This document shows positions 12,301-25,900 of a DNA stretch of 64,000 nucleotides, in pieces. Positions within the stretch are counted from its first letter, which is position 1; every line of letters begins with the position of its first letter. Source of the stretch: Triticum aestivum (lineage: Eukaryota > Streptophyta > Magnoliopsida > Poales > Poaceae); NCBI RefSeq assembly GCF_018294505.1, contig NC_057809.1, positions 510,860,741-510,924,740 of the forward strand, read 5' to 3'. Below the pieces are notes generated by a model that saw only the letters and a program-made list of their open reading frames with translations, was not told the DNA's origin and searched no databases. A program made the position numbers and the translations under genes.

Positions 12301-12305
12301 GTTGT
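12301..12305. repeat. Copia target-site duplication, left (GTTGT)
   Basis: GTTGT immediately precedes the LTR and is repeated at 20850-20854 after the 3' LTR. Confidence 0.9.
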
Positions 12306-14081
12306 TGTTGGAAATATGCCCTAGAGGCAATAATAAATAAGTTATTATTATATTTCTTTGTTCATGATAATAGTCTTTTATTCATGCTATAACTGTATTA
12401 TCCGGAAATCGTAATACACGTGTGAATACATAGACCACAATATGTCCCTAGTGAGCCTCTAGTTGACTAGCTCGTTGTGATCAACAGATAGTCATGGTTT
12501 CCTGGCTATGGACATTGGATGTCATTGATAACGGGATCACATCATTAGGAGAATGATGTGATGGACAAGACCCAATCCTAAGCATAGCACAAAGATCGTG
12601 TAGTTCGTTTGCTAGAGCTTTGCCAATGTCAAGTATCTCTTCCTTTGACCATGAGATCGTGTAACTCCTGGATACCGTAGGAGTGCTTTGGGTGTATCAA
12701 ACGTCACAACGTAACTGGGTGACTATAAAGGTGCACTACAGGTATCTCCGAAAGTATCTATTGTTTTATGCGGATCGAGACTGGGATTTGTCACTCCGTG
12801 TAAACGGAGAGGTATCTCTGGGCCCACTCGGTAGGACATCATCATATGCGCAATGTGACCAAGGAGTTGATCACGGGATGATGTGTTACGGAACGAGTAA
12901 AGTGACTTGCCGGTAACGAGATTGAACAAGGTATTGGATACCGACGATCGAGTCTCGGGCAAGTAAAATACCGATAGACAAAGGGAATTGAATACGACAT
13001 TGATAAAGTCCTTGACATCGTGGTTCATTCGATGAGATCATCGTGGATCATGTGGGAGCCATCATGGGTATCCAGATCCCGCTGTTGGTTATTGACCGGA
13101 GAACGTCTCGGTCATGTCTGCATGTCTCCCGAACCCGTAGGGTCTACACACTTAAGGTTCGATGACGCTAGGGTTATAAAGGAAGCTTGTATGTGGTTGC
13201 CGAATGTTGTTCGGAGTCCCGGATGAGATCCCGGACGTCACGAGGAGTTCCGGAATGGTCCGGAGGTAAAGATTTATATATGGGAAGTCCTGTTTTGGTC
13301 ACCGGAAAAGTTTCGGGCGATATCGGTATTGTACCGGGACCACCGGGAGGGTCCCGGGGGTCCACCAAGTGGGGCCACCTGCCCCAGAAGGTTGCGTGGG
13401 CCAAGTGTGGGAGGGGACCAGCCCCTAGGAGGGCTGGTGCGCCCCCCACAAGGGGTACAAGGCGCAAGGGAGAGTGGGAGGGGGCAAACCCTAGTCCAGA
13501 TGGGCCTTAAGGCCCATATTGGTGCGCCTCCCTCTCCTCTCCCCCCTTGGCCGCCTCCCCTTTGCCATCTAGGGCTGGCCCCACCCCTTGGGGGTGGGAA
13601 ACCCTAAAGGGGGCGCAGCCCCCCCTTCCCCCTATATATAGATGAGGTTTGGGGCTGCCATACACATGAGTTCTCTCCCTCTTGGTGCAGCCCTACCTCT
13701 CTCCCTACTCCTCCTCTCCCATGGTGCTTGGCGAAGCCCTGCGGGATTGCCATGCTCCTCCACCACCACCACGCCGTTGTGCTGCTGTTGGATGGAGTCT
13801 TCCTCAACCTCTCCCTCTCTCCTTGCTGGATCAAGGCGTGGGAGACGTCACCGGGCTGTACGTGTGTTGAACGCGGAGGTGCCGTGCGTTCGGCACTTGA
13901 TCATCGGTGATTTGAATCACGACGAGTACGACTCCACCAACCCCGTTCACTTGAACGCTTCCGCTTAGCGATCTACAAGGGTATGTAGATGCACTCTCCT
14001 TCTACTCGTAGCTGGTTTCTCCATAGATAGATCTTGGTGACACGTAGGAAATTTTTTGAATTTCTGCTATGTTCCCCAACA
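12306..14081 (+). repeat. Copia 5' LTR (1776 bp)
   Basis: Runs from TGTTGGAAAT to CCCCAACA. A TATATATAGATGAGG promoter-like box near 13633 precedes the likely transcript start. Compared with the other LTR I count about 20 substitutions and no net indel, roughly 1.1% divergence. Short open frames in it are repeated in the other LTR and are not genes. Confidence 0.93.
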
Positions 14082-14082
14082 G

Positions 14083-14094
14083 TGGCATCAGAGC
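14083..14094 (+). other. Copia primer-binding site
   Basis: TGGCATCAGAGC directly follows the LTR. It matches the initiator-Met tRNA complement at 11 of 12 bases. Confidence 0.88.
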
Positions 14095-15840
14095 TAGGTC
14101 TATTGCGTAGATTCTTTGCACGAGTAGAACACAAAGTAGTTGTGGGCATTGATGTTGTTCAATATGCTTACCGTTACTAGTCCAATCTTGTTTCGACGGT
14201 ATTGTGGGATGAAGCGGCCCGGACCGACCTTACACGTACTCTTACGTGAGACAGGTTCCACCGATTGACATGCACTTGGTGCATAAGGTGGCTAGCGGGT
14301 GCCAGTCTCTCCCACTTTAGTCGGAACGGATTCGATGAAAAGGGTCCTTATGAAGGGTAAATAGCAATTGGCATATCAAGTTGTGGTCTTGCGTAGGTAA
14401 GAAACGTTCTTGCTAGAAACCCATAGCAGCCACGTAAAACATGCAACAACAATTAGAGGACGTCTAACTTGTTTTTGCAGGGTATGCTATGTGATGTGAT
14501 ATGGCCAAAAGGATGTGATGAATGATATATGTGATGTATGAGATTGATCATGTTCTTGTAATAGGATTCACGAATTGCATGTCGATGAGTATGACAACCG
14601 GCAGGAGCCATAGGAGTTGTCTTTATTTATTGTATGACCTGCGTGTCATTGAAGAACGCCATGTAAACTACTTTACTTTATTGCTAAACGCGTTAGTCAT
14701 AGAAGTAGAAGTAGTCGTTGGCGTGACAACTTCATGAAGACACGATGATGGAGATCATGGTGTCATGCCGGTGACAAGATGATCATGGAGCCCCGAAGAT
14801 GAAGATCAAAGGAGCTATATGATATTGGCCATATCATGTCACTACTCTATTTGATTGCATGTGATGTTTATCATGTTTATGCATCTTGTTTGCTTAGAAC
14901 GACGGTAGTAAATAAGATGATCCCTTACAACAATTTCAAGAAGTGTTCTCCCCTAACTGTGCACCGTTGCTACAGTTCGTCGCTTCTAAGCACCACGTGA
15001 TGATCGGGTGTGATGGATTCTTACGTTCACATACAACGGGTGTAAGACAGTTTTACACAGCGAAAACACTTAGGGTTAACTTGACGAGCCTAGCATGTAC
15101 AGACATGGCCTCGGAACACGGAGACCGAAAGGTCGAGCATGAGTCGTATAGTAGATACGATCAACATGAAGATGTTCACCGATGATGACTAGTCCGTCTC
15201 ACGTGATGATCGGACACGGCCTAGTTGACTCGGATCATGTGATCACTTAGATGACCAGAGGGATGTCTATCTAAGTGGGAGTTCATAAGATGAACTTAAT
15301 TATCCTGAACATAGTCAAAAGACCTTTTGCAAATTATGTCGTAGCTCACGCTATAGTTCTACTGTTTAGATATGTTCCTAGAGAAAATATAGTTGAAAGT
15401 TGATAGTAGCAATTATGCGGATAGTAGAACGCTTATGTCCTTAATGTACTGCTTAGTGTGCTGAACCCCAAACGTCGTTTGTGGATGTTTCGAACATCGA
15501 ACATACACGTTTTGATAACTACGTGATAGTTCAGTTAAATGGTTTAAGTAGAGGCACCAAAGACGTTTTCGAAACGTCGCGGAACATATGAGATGTTTCA
15601 AGGGCTGAAATTGGGATTTCAGGCTCGTGCCCACGTCAAGAGGTATGAGACCTCCGACAATTTTCTTAGCCTACAAACTAAGGGAGAAAAGCTCAATCGT
15701 TGAGCTTGTGCTCAGATTGTCTGAGTGCAACAATCACTTGAATCGAGTGGGAGTTGATCTTCCAGATGAGATAGTGATGTTTCCCCAAAGTCATTGCCAC
15801 CGAGCTGCTAGAGCTTCGTGATGAACTATAACATATCAGG
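14095..15840 (+). mobile_element. Copia leader and degraded start of gag
   Basis: Untranslated leader type sequence, then many stops in every frame. Nothing longer than about 80 codons is open. The sequence belongs to the Copia interior by position between PBS and the gag/pol remnants. Confidence 0.6.
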
Positions 15841-18800
15841 GATAAATAAGATGATCCTTGAGGTATTCACGATGTTTGACACCGCGAAAGTAGAAATCAA
15901 GAAGGAGCATCAATTGTTGATGGTTGGTGAAACCACTAGTTTCAAGAAGGGCAAGGGAACAAAGTGATACTTCATGAAACGGCAATTCAGCTGCTGCTCA
16001 AGTGAAGAAACCCAAGGTTGAACCAAAACCCGAGACTAAGTGCTTCTGTAATAAGGGGAACAACCACTAGAGCAGCATTACCCTAGATACTTGGTAGATG
16101 AGAAGGCTGGCAAGGTCGATAGAAGTATATTGGATATACATTATGTTAATGTGTACTTTACTAGTACTCCTAGTAGCACCAGGGTATTAGATACCGGTTC
16201 GGTTGCTAAGTGTTAGTAACTCGAAATAAAAGGCTACGGAATAAACGGAGACTAGCTAAAGGAGAGCTGACGATATGTGTTGGAAGTGTTTCCAAGTTTG
16301 ATATAATCAAACATCGCACGCTCCCTCTACCATCAAGATTAGTATTAAACCTGAATGGTTTATTGAATCTCGATCGTAGTGATACACATTTTCATGCCAA
16401 AAGATATAAGATAGTAATGATAGTACCACTTACTTGTGGCACTGCCATGTAAGTCATAATGGTATAAAATGCATGAAGAAGCTCCATGTTGATGGATCTT
16501 TGGACTCACTCGTTTTGAAAAGTTTGAGACATGCAAACCATGTCTATTGGTGTATATGCATGAAGAAACTCCATGCAAATGGATCGTTTGGACTCACTTG
16601 ATTTTGAATCACTTGAGATATGCAAATCATACCACATGGGCAAGATGACTGAAAAGCCTCGTTTTCAGTAAGATGGAACAAGATAGCAACTTGTAGGAAG
16701 TAACACATTTTGATGTGTGCAGTCCAATGAGTGCTAAGGCATGCAGTGAATATCGTTATGTTCTTACTTCACAGATGATTCGAGTAGATGTTGAGAATAT
16801 TTACTTGATGAAACACAAGTCTGAATTATTGAATGGTTCAAGTAATTTCAGAGTGAAGTAGAAGATCATTGTGACAAGAGGATAAAATGTCTATGATATG
16901 ATCATAGAGATGAATATCTGAGTTACGAGTTTTGGCACACAATTAAGACATTGTGGAAATTGTTTCATAATTAATACCGCCTGGAACACCATAGTGTGAT
17001 GGTGTGTCCGAACATCATAGTTGCACCCTATTGGATATGGTGCGTACCATGATGTCTCTTATCGAATTACCACTATTGTTCATGGGTTAGGCATTAGAGA
17101 CAACCACATTCACTTTAAATAGGGCACCGCGTAATTCCGTTGAGATGACACCGTATGATTATGGTTTAGAGAAACCTAAGTTGTCGTTTCTTAAAAGTTT
17201 GGGGCTGCGACGCTTATATGAAAAAGTTTCAGGTTGATAAGCTCGAACCCAAAGTGGATAAAATGCATCTTCATAGGAAACCCAAAACAGTTGGGTATAC
17301 CTCCTAATTCAGATCCAAAAGCAATATGAATTGTTTCTAGAATCGGGTCCTTTCTCGAGGAAAGGTTTCTCTCGAAAGAATTGAGTGGGAGGATGGTGGA
17401 GACTTGATGAGGTTATTGAACCATCACTTCAACCAGTGTGTAGCAGGGCACAGGAAGTTGTTCCTGTGGCACCTACACCAATTGAAGTAGAAGCTTATGA
17501 TAGTGATCATGAAACTTCAGATCAAGTCACTCCCAAACCTCGTAGGGTGACAAGGATATGTACTACTTCAGAGTGGTACAGTAATCTTGTCTTGAAGGTC
17601 ATGTTGCTACACAACAATGAACCTACGAGCTATGGAGAAGAGATTGTGGGCCCAAATTCCGACAAATGGTTAGAAGCCATGAAATCCGAGATAGGATCCA
17701 TGTATCAGAACAAAGCATGGACTTTGGTGGACTTGCCCGATGATCGGCAAACCATTGAGATAAATGGATCTTTAAGAAGAAGATGGACGTGGACGGTAAT
17801 GTCACCGTCTGTGAAGCTCGACTTGTGGCGAAGAGTTTTTCACAAGTTCAAGGAGTTGACTGCGATGAGATTTTCTCATCCGTAGCGATGCTTAAAGTCC
17901 GTCGGAATCATGTTAGCATAAGCTGCATTTATGAAATCTGGCAGATGGATGTCAAGACGAGTTTCCTTACCAGTTTTCATAAGGAAAGGTTGTATGTAAT
18001 ACAATCAGAAAGTTTTTGTCGATCCTAAGGATGCTAAAAGGTATGCTAGCTCCAGCGATCCTTCTAAGGACTGGAGTGAGCATCTCGGAGTTGGAATGTA
18101 TGCTTTGATGATGATCAAAGATTTTGGGTTTGTACAAAGTTTATGAGAAACTTGTATTTCCAAAGAAGTGGGTGGGAGCACTATAGAATTTCTGATGAAT
18201 ACATGTTGATCAGAAATGATGTAGAATTTCTGGAAAGCATATAGGGTTATTTTGAAAGTGTTTTTCAATAGAAAGCCTGGATTAAGCTACTTGAACATTG
18301 AGCATCAAGATCTATAAGGATAGATCAAAATGCTTAATAATACTTTCAAATGAGCACATACCTTGACATGATCTTGAAGGTGTTCAAGATGGATCAGTCA
18401 AAGAAGAAGTTCTTGCCTGAATTGTAAGGTACGAAGTTAAGACTTAAAGCTCGACCACGGCAGAATAGAGAGAAAGGACGAAGGTCGTCCCCTATGCTTA
18501 AGACGTAGGCTCTTCAGTATGCTATGCTGTGTACCGCACCTGAAGTGTGCCTTGCCATGAGTCAGTCAAGGGGTACAAGAGTGATCCAAGAATGGCTCAC
18601 AGGACAGCGGTCAAAGTTATCCTTAGTAACTAGTGGACTAAGGAATTTTCTCGATTATGGAGGTGGTAAAAGAGTTCGTCGTAAAGGTTACGTCGATGCA
18701 AGCTTAACACCTAGCCGGTTAGCTCTGAGTAGAGAGACCGGATACATATAATGGAGCAATAATTTAGAATAGCTCCAAGTAGAACAGTTGTTTGGAATAG

Positions 18801-18930
18801 CTCCAAATAGAGCGTGGTAGCTGCATCTAGGAGATGACATGGAGATTTGTAAAGCACACACGGATCTGAAAGGTTCAGACCCGTTGACTAAAACCTCTCT
18901 CACAAGCAACATGATCAAACATAAAACTCA
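15840..18930 (+). pseudogene. Decayed Copia gag-pol
   Basis: Fragments of the polyprotein occur in the expected order but in shifting frames: a gag-like stretch with KKEHQLLMVGET near 15895, a degenerate zinc-knuckle region near 16035, and a protease-like VLDTGS near 16180. These are followed by integrase-region remnants around 16430-16640 and a reverse transcriptase N-terminal portion at 17385-17885 (KWLEAMKSEIGSM, AWTLVDLP). RNase H-like remnants lie after 18500. Stops and frameshifts are frequent. Nearly identical LTRs beside so decayed a coding region imply that a defective copy was mobilised by proteins from elsewhere. Confidence 0.8.
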
Positions 18931-19060
18931 TTGAGTGTTAATCACATAGTGATGTGAACTAGACTACTGACTCTAGTAAACTCTTGGGTATTAGTCACAT
19001 GGTGATGTGACCTGTGAGTGTTAATCACATGACGATGTGAACTAGATTATTGACTCTAGT

Positions 19061-19073
19061 GCAAGTGGGAGAC
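19061..19073 (+). other. Copia polypurine tract
   Basis: GCAAGTGGGAGAC lies directly before the 3' LTR, the expected plus-strand primer position and composition. Confidence 0.75.
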
Positions 19074-20849
19074 TGTTGGAAATATGCCCTAGAGGCAATA
19101 ATAAATAAGTTATTATTATATTTCTTTGTTCATGATAATAGTCTTTTATTCATGCTATAACTGTATTATCCGGAAATCGTAATACACGTGTGAATACATA
19201 GACCACAATATGTCCCTAGTGAGCCTCTAGTTGACTAGCTCGTTGTGATCAACAGATAGTCATGGTTTCCTGGCTATGGACATTGGATGTCGTTGATAAC
19301 GGGATCACATCATTAGGAGAATGATGTGATGGACAAGACCCAATCCTAAGCATAGCACAAAGATCGTGTAGTTCGTTTGCTAGAGCTTTGCCAATGTCAA
19401 GTATCTCTTCCTTTGACCATGAGATCGTGTAACTCCTGGATACCGTAGGAGTGCTTTGGGTGTATCAAACGTCACAACGTAACTGGGTGACTATAAAGGT
19501 GCACTACAGGTATCTCCGAAAGTATCTATTGTTTTATGCGGATCGAGACTGGGATTTGTCACTCCGTGTAAATGGAGAGGTATCTCTGGGCCCACTCGGT
19601 AGGACATCATCATATGCGCAATGTGACCAAGGAGTTGATCACGGGATGATGTGTTACGGAACGAGTAAAGTGACTTGCCGGTAACGAGATTGAACAAGGT
19701 ATTGGATACCGACGATCGAGTCTCGGGCAAGTAAAATACCGATAGACAAAGGGAATTGAATACGGGATTGATAAAGTCCTTGACATCGTGGTGCATCCGA
19801 TGAGATCATCGTGGAACATGTGGGAGCCATCATGGGTATCCAGATCCCGCTGTTGGTTATTGACCGGAGAACGTCTCGGTCATGTCTGCATGTCTCCCGA
19901 ACCCGTAGGGTCTACACACTTAAGGTTCGATGACGCTAGGGTTATAAAGGAAGCTTGTATGTGGTTGCCGAATGTTGTTCGGAGTCCCGGATGAGATCCC
20001 GGACGTCACGAGGAGTTCCGGAATGGTCCGGAGGTAAAGATTTATATATGGGAAGTCCTGTTTTGGTCACCGGAAAAGTTTCGGGCGATATCGGTATTGT
20101 ACCGGGACCACCGGGAGGGTCCCGGGGGTCCACCAAGTGGGGCCACCTGCCCCAGAAGGTTGCGTGGGCCAAGTGTGGGAGGGGACCAGCCCCTAGGAGG
20201 GCTGGTGCGCCCCCCACAAGGGGGCCAAGGCGCAAGGGAGAGTGGGAGGGGGCAAACCCTAGTCCAGATGGGCCTTAAGGCCCATATTGGTGCGCCTCCC
20301 TCTCCTCTCCCCCCTTGGCCGCCTCCCCTTTGCCATCTAGGGCTGGCCGCACCCCTTGGGGGTGGGAAACCCTAAAGGGGGCGCAGCCCCCCCTTCCCCC
20401 TATATATAGATGAGGTTTGGGGCTGCCATACACATGAGTTCTCCCCCTCTTGGTGCAGCCCTACCTCTCTCCCTATTCCTCCTCTCCCATGGTGCTTGGC
20501 GAAGCCCTGCGGGATTGCCATGCTCCTCCACCACCACCACGCCGTTGTGCTTCTGTTGGATGGAGTCTTCCTCAACCTCTCCCTCTCTCCTTGCTGGATC
20601 AAGGCGTGGGAGACGTCACCGGGTTGTACGTGTGTTGAACGCGAAGGTGCCGTGCGTTCGGCACTTGATCATCGGTGATTTGAATCACGACGAGTACGAC
20701 TCCACCAACCCCGTTCACTTGAACGCTTCCGCTTAGCAATCTACAAGGGTATGTAGATGCACTCTCCTTGTACTCGTAGCTGGTTTCTCCATGGATAGAT
20801 CTTGGTGACACGTAGGAATTTTTTTGAATTTCTGCTACGTTCCCCAACA
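19074..20849 (+). repeat. Copia 3' LTR (1776 bp)
   Basis: Same length and termini as the 5' LTR. Differences cluster at about 19760-19830 and after 20235, otherwise long runs are identical. Confidence 0.93.
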
Positions 20850-20854
20850 GTTGT
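20850..20854. repeat. Copia target-site duplication, right (GTTGT)
   Basis: Matches 12301-12305 exactly. Confidence 0.9.
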
Positions 20855-22967
20855 CTCATTCAAGCCATTTAATTCAACTGGTGCAATATCTCTTCAAAAC
20901 CATTTGAACGATGTTTCTCTTGAGTGGGCCCTAACCCATAGGTCTTTTCCCAGGATCTTACTTGACTGTTCTAATTTCTCCGCAGTTATTCTCAAATTCA
21001 TTTCAAAGTTTGACGTAAGAATTAGTTATCACCAGTCAAATGTCTTTCACCAAGATCTTTCAAATTATTTTCATGGTGGGTTCAACCTTTCCATTCTTCA
21101 TTCCGGAGTGCCTCAACAATTCATGACAGTGTTTCTCGTCATTATTCTCGGATTTTGAAGACCGAAGAAGAGATTTCCTCCAAATATTATCCGTTATCTC
21201 AAAGATTCGTGGTTCTAGCTTGATACCATCCTCTCATAATTGTTTTGATTGTGAGAATTCTTCCTACCCATCCGACGCATTTCAGGAGTCTTTTCAGTTT
21301 GATTCTCCGGAACCCATCATCTCAGAATTATTCATTCCAGCTTTCGGCTCTCATTCTCCAAATCTTACCGGTGCATCATTCAAGTATTCTCTAATCAGCT
21401 CGTGATCTCTTCGCTCTCTTATATCAAATTCCCTCAAGTATCTTCATTCGTTCTCTAATTCTTCCCGGTGTTTCCTTATCTTTTCATCGTTCATTTTCAA
21501 TTCTTACGGTGGTTTGTTCAAGATTTCTCTTCATTTGTTTTCATATCAATTCATGCGTTGTTTCCAAACCCCACCAGTGGATCCCTCAAGGTCGTATTCA
21601 AGTCTGCACTATATCTCTCATCAATCCTTTTCAACGGGAATAAGTAGTGTGCCAAATCCGTTGCTTGTCATCAAGTTAAATTGGTTAAGGATATGCATAA
21701 TGTAAATCTTATTGTTGTTTCATCCAAGTGATCTAGTTTCTTCTTTCCAGAGTTGTTCATCTTTCTTTCCTGGAGTTCCAAGCTCTCTCAATTATATCAT
21801 TACGAAGCTCCATCTAAATCATCGCAAGGCTTCACCTTGTGTTTTCAACTTCTTGTTCTTTTTATCATCATTTTGTTACCGGAGTTCTTCATGGAGACTC
21901 TACATGGTGGTTCGTCAAGGATTCTTTTCATTCTTCAATTGTTCTTCAAGATTTCTCTCGAAGTTACGATCCGCCAAGCTATACTCCAAAATAAACATGG
22001 TGCGCAACACATGTTCTGTTTTGAGGAGTTTAAGCATTCTTCAATTTGCAACCGAAGCGCAATTCTTTCATATCTCATCTTTTGAGGTGGTGTTATGCCA
22101 TTGTTGATAATTTCCCTTCGTGTTTCATGATTCACAAGTTTTCAAGAGTGACATATCTAAATCCATCTTTTTCTCTTCGCTCAAGGCATCTTTTCAACCA
22201 ATCAATCTTTTGTTGGAGTTATATTGGGTTATATTTCACCTAAAGCTTTCCCTAGGGATTGTTGCTAGTTATGGTGCTCATAAAGGACCCAAGTTCTTCA
22301 TTTATCCTCCCGGTGAAATAAGCTTCTCATCTCCTTGTTGATGTCATTTCAATATGTTGTTTCCGCTAGTGGCAGAATTTCACCTCAAATTTCGAGATGT
22401 TTTCCATAAGCCCACAACAATCTTACTCTTTTCGTTGTTGGTTTTCCTACAACTCCGTTCGACCCTTCTCCTAAAGATGCTTTTTCAAGCTCATTTGAGG
22501 TAAAAGATGTTGTTTTCTCCTCCGTTCTTTTGATTCCATTCTTACATTTGTTCCGGAGGCATTGTGATGTTGCTCTCTTCGACCCATCATCTTGTTTTGT
22601 CAAGATCATGTTCAATTCCTTTCATTTCCAATCGGGGTGTTGTCGTAATTGATCTTTATCGTTCCTCGTACATCTTGTTTCAACTGGAGTTCTTGCATGT
22701 ACTTGTTGTCCATTGCAACCCTTTTCTTATGCCTTTCAACCTACAAGGTTCTAGTAATGTTCCTTGTTCCTCTTTTTCTAACGGAGTGTTTTCAACTTTG
22801 TTCATCTTCGTTGTATTCTTTCTTTCAATTTGTTCAACTTATCAAGGTTCTTTGGTTTCACTCATTTGGTCTAAGAAGCAATTTAGTTGTACCTCTTCTC
22901 TTCCTCTTCCGTTTCCCCGGTGCCACCCTAGATCTCGGGACGAGATCCTCTCGTAGTGGTGGAGTGT
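20855..22967 (+). mobile_element. LARD-like element, non-coding interior (right part)
   Basis: T-rich, pyrimidine-biased sequence that continues the interior interrupted at 12305. Frames of up to about 130 codons exist but are low-complexity F/S/L-rich peptides without retroelement motifs. The end, TCGTAGTGGTGGAGTG (about 22951-22966), is a purine-rich tract just before the 3' LTR. Confidence 0.65.
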
Positions 22968-25900
22968 TGTGACGCCCCAAGACCGGAGCTTCAGATGCCT
23001 TCCATGTTTTCTGAGATTTTGTCTTGTGTTTTGTTTAGTTCTTTGCATCATGTGCATTGCATCATGTCATCATGCCATCATGTCATAAATCTTTTGCATC
23101 TCACTTAAATAAATTGCATGGATCTTCGGTCCATTTAAACCAAGGGAATTCACATGGTGATTCTGTTTATAACATATCCTCCCGATATTAGGGAGCTATA
23201 ATAAATATTCCATTCTTTTGGAATTCACCATAACACACTTGCATTTTCCACATGTCTTTCCTAGTTCAAGCTTGACTTCAAAACCTTGCCAAAAATTCTC
23301 TTCCCATTTATCGAGGTTCCTCCAAAAATCCGAACATTTTTGGGCACTTCAAAATCCTACCCCTTGTTCAAACCATTCGAATTAAATTCAAATGCTTTTG
23401 AATTTAAACCTTGCTATCTTGCCCACTCCAATTTTCTTGGAACGAGCACATTTTTACGAGTCCAGAAAAAGTAAACCCATTCTCAAATTCCTTCCCTAAT
23501 TCTCTCTTTTGTTTCCTTCCTTTTTTATTTTTATCTTCCCTGTTTTGAGAAGAGAGGTTAAGAGATAGAGAGCCCAACCCCCGCAAGCCCATCAGCCAAG
23601 CCGGCCCATCTTGCTTCACGGCCTGCTAGGCCCAGTCGCCTCCCACTAGTGCCTGCAACCCTAGGCCGACCGTACCATTCCCTTGTCTCCCTCCTCTAGC
23701 CGCCAAGAGCCCCACGCGCGTGCCCGACCCCCATCTCCATCGATCCCCTTCCCCTCTCTTCATTCTCCCTCCAGCGCTGCCGCACACTCATGACCAGCGG
23801 CAGGAGGAGCGTCCGCGCTCCTATCCTCCACCTCGTGCCACCCACCTCCCTCCGCGGTCAAGCACCAGCTCCAGGAGCCAACAGATGCACCGCCACCATC
23901 CAGGACTCATGGCGCCACCTTGCTGCTCCCTCCAGCACCGCCTTGCGCCGCCCCTCCCCCTCGCGTCCTCGCCATGTACCTGCGGCAGCGCCCGGCGACT
24001 CTATTGCTCACCGGTGAGCCGTGCCCCGCCGCTGGAAATCGCGAGGCTGTAGCCTCCTTTCTCGTCCACTGACACCGCCCGATGCATGAGCTCCGCCTCG
24101 CCGTTCATCTCTTCCACTAGCGGATCCCAGTCCCGCGTTGGCCTCGCCGTTCGGATCCGCACCAAGCTCCGATGACCTCACGTCCTTTACACCCGGGCAC
24201 TCATCCCCATCTTCCCGGCTTCCTCCGCGTCCCCTGGCTACCTCTGTCTGCATCGAGTAGCAGCAGCTCATCACTCGCCGCCATGGCCCCCGCGCCCTCA
24301 AGCTCCTGCGCCACCTTGCCTCGGTCGTCCGACCCCAAGCCACCATCTCGCACCGCGGTCTTCATCCCCCAAGGATGCCAAGACCCTTCTATGGATGCGT
24401 CAAGTACCCCTATCGCATCTACGAAACCGCCAAGAACGCATACTGCGACTACCGGTGTTTCCGAAGACCGCCAAGTACCGCTTTGTCAGACGCTCGAACG
24501 GCTATCACACCGGAACGCCAAGTACATGGATACGCCGAGTTCCCCTTCAACCGTGTACAACTGCTCACGCCAAAGACCGCGTGTACCTCTACCGTTGCCA
24601 AGTACCTCATGGATCCGACAAGTACCCCGATGACATGTGTACCACTACGCCCGAAGACCTTGGATGCACCAAGTTCCACTACGATATGTACCACTACCAT
24701 CGTCGAAGACCCGTGTAACGCAAGTGTCAAGTTCCTCTACCAATGACTCGAATGGCTACAAAATGTGTACCACTACCGTCGACCCGTGAAGACCCCGTGG
24801 ACGCCAAGTCCCGTGTCGTGACCCCGAACATCTACGAACGTGAATGACTACTTCCTCTACTTTGCACCGAACACGAACCATCCCGTTTGCATGCTACGAA
24901 GGTATAACCACCGAGATGATGACCCCCGGAACGAATGCATGTTGTGTGATGTATGAGTTACACCCTATGTTTGCACCGTGTCCGAGTTGTCACTTGCTCG
25001 GTCCTCCTCCTTTGCCGCTAACCCGTGGGGACCCGGTTACCGGGATCACCCCACCATTTTTTGCACGCTTCTGCCACACTTCCTTTGCACAGGTATCACC
25101 ATGAGATACCGGAACCGATATGTAGTCGTGGCATCATTTTCGGATTCGTTGTCGTGGCACCCCTTTCGTTTCCGCCACGATGACAAATGCTTCATAACAT
25201 GCTGATGCCAATATTTTCTTAAAATTGCATCCAACTTGCACATGTCATCCGCATCATGATAATAACATTTAAAATGTTTATAATTGTTGTTTCCATAAAT
25301 TGCTATATGCATGTGGGGATTTACCGGATTTGTTGTTTGTTATATCCGGACCCATTTAAATTGTTTAGATAGTATAGTTTTGTTATGCTTCACCTCTTGC
25401 CATGTTAACCAACATTCAATATTGTTGAGTACCTAACCGGGAGTGAACTAAATAATTGATGTGGTGTTCCGTCAATATGCAACTTGCATATTGAGCTCCA
25501 CTTAATTTGTAGTTTTGTTTGTGCACTTTGCCATGCCATGCATATTTAAACCGGACATGCATCATACTTGGTTGTGCATCATGCCATGTTTATGTGATGG
25601 TTGCTTACTATGTTGTTTGCTTCTTTCCAGGTTGCTTCTCTCGTTAGCTTCGGTTTTGTTCCGGAGTTGTGAGGATTCGTTCGACTACATCCGTTTGTCT
25701 TCTTCTTGGACTTGTTCTTATTCCTTGCGGGATCTCAGGCAAGATGACCATACCCTCGAAATCACTTCTATCTTTGTTTGCTAGTTGTTCGCTCTTTTGC
25801 TATGCCGCGCTACCTACCACTTGCTATATCATGCCTCCCATATTGCCATGTCAAGCCTCTAACCCACCATCCTAGCAAACCGTTGTTTGGCTATGTTACC

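Larger units (their letters stand above)
10965..12305 (+). mobile_element. LARD-like element, non-coding interior (left part)
   Basis: T-rich sequence with no gag, protease, RT or integrase motif in any frame. It continues after the nested Copia at 20850. The combined interior is about 3.45 kb, matching the conserved non-coding interior of about 3.5 kb described for Triticeae LARDs. The last five bases, GTTGT, are the Copia target duplication. Confidence 0.65.
12306..20849 (+). mobile_element. Complete WIS/Angela/BARE-like Copia retrotransposon
   Basis: Two 1776-bp LTRs that begin TGTTGGAAATATGCC and end TTCCCCAACA flank a 4.99-kb interior, with GTTGT on both sides (12301-12305 and 20850-20854). 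The LTR sequence is the classic Triticeae WIS/Angela/BARE-1 type. PBS and polypurine tract are present. The coding region is heavily decayed, so the copy cannot supply its own proteins. It sits inside a LARD-like Gypsy element in the same orientation. Confidence 0.93.

Noticed and set aside
10140..12305. Separate gene between CACTA and Copia
   Set aside because: PBS, LTR end and continuity with 20855-22967 show it is LARD interior; no frame is convincing.
13174..13968. Frames of about 100 codons, repeated at 19942-20736
   Set aside because: Inside the Copia LTRs, overlapping on both strands, no domain.
23720..24746. Frames of 75-153 codons in a GC-rich island
   Set aside because: Inside the LARD-like LTR; serine/proline/arginine-rich in all frames, typical for long Triticeae LTRs.
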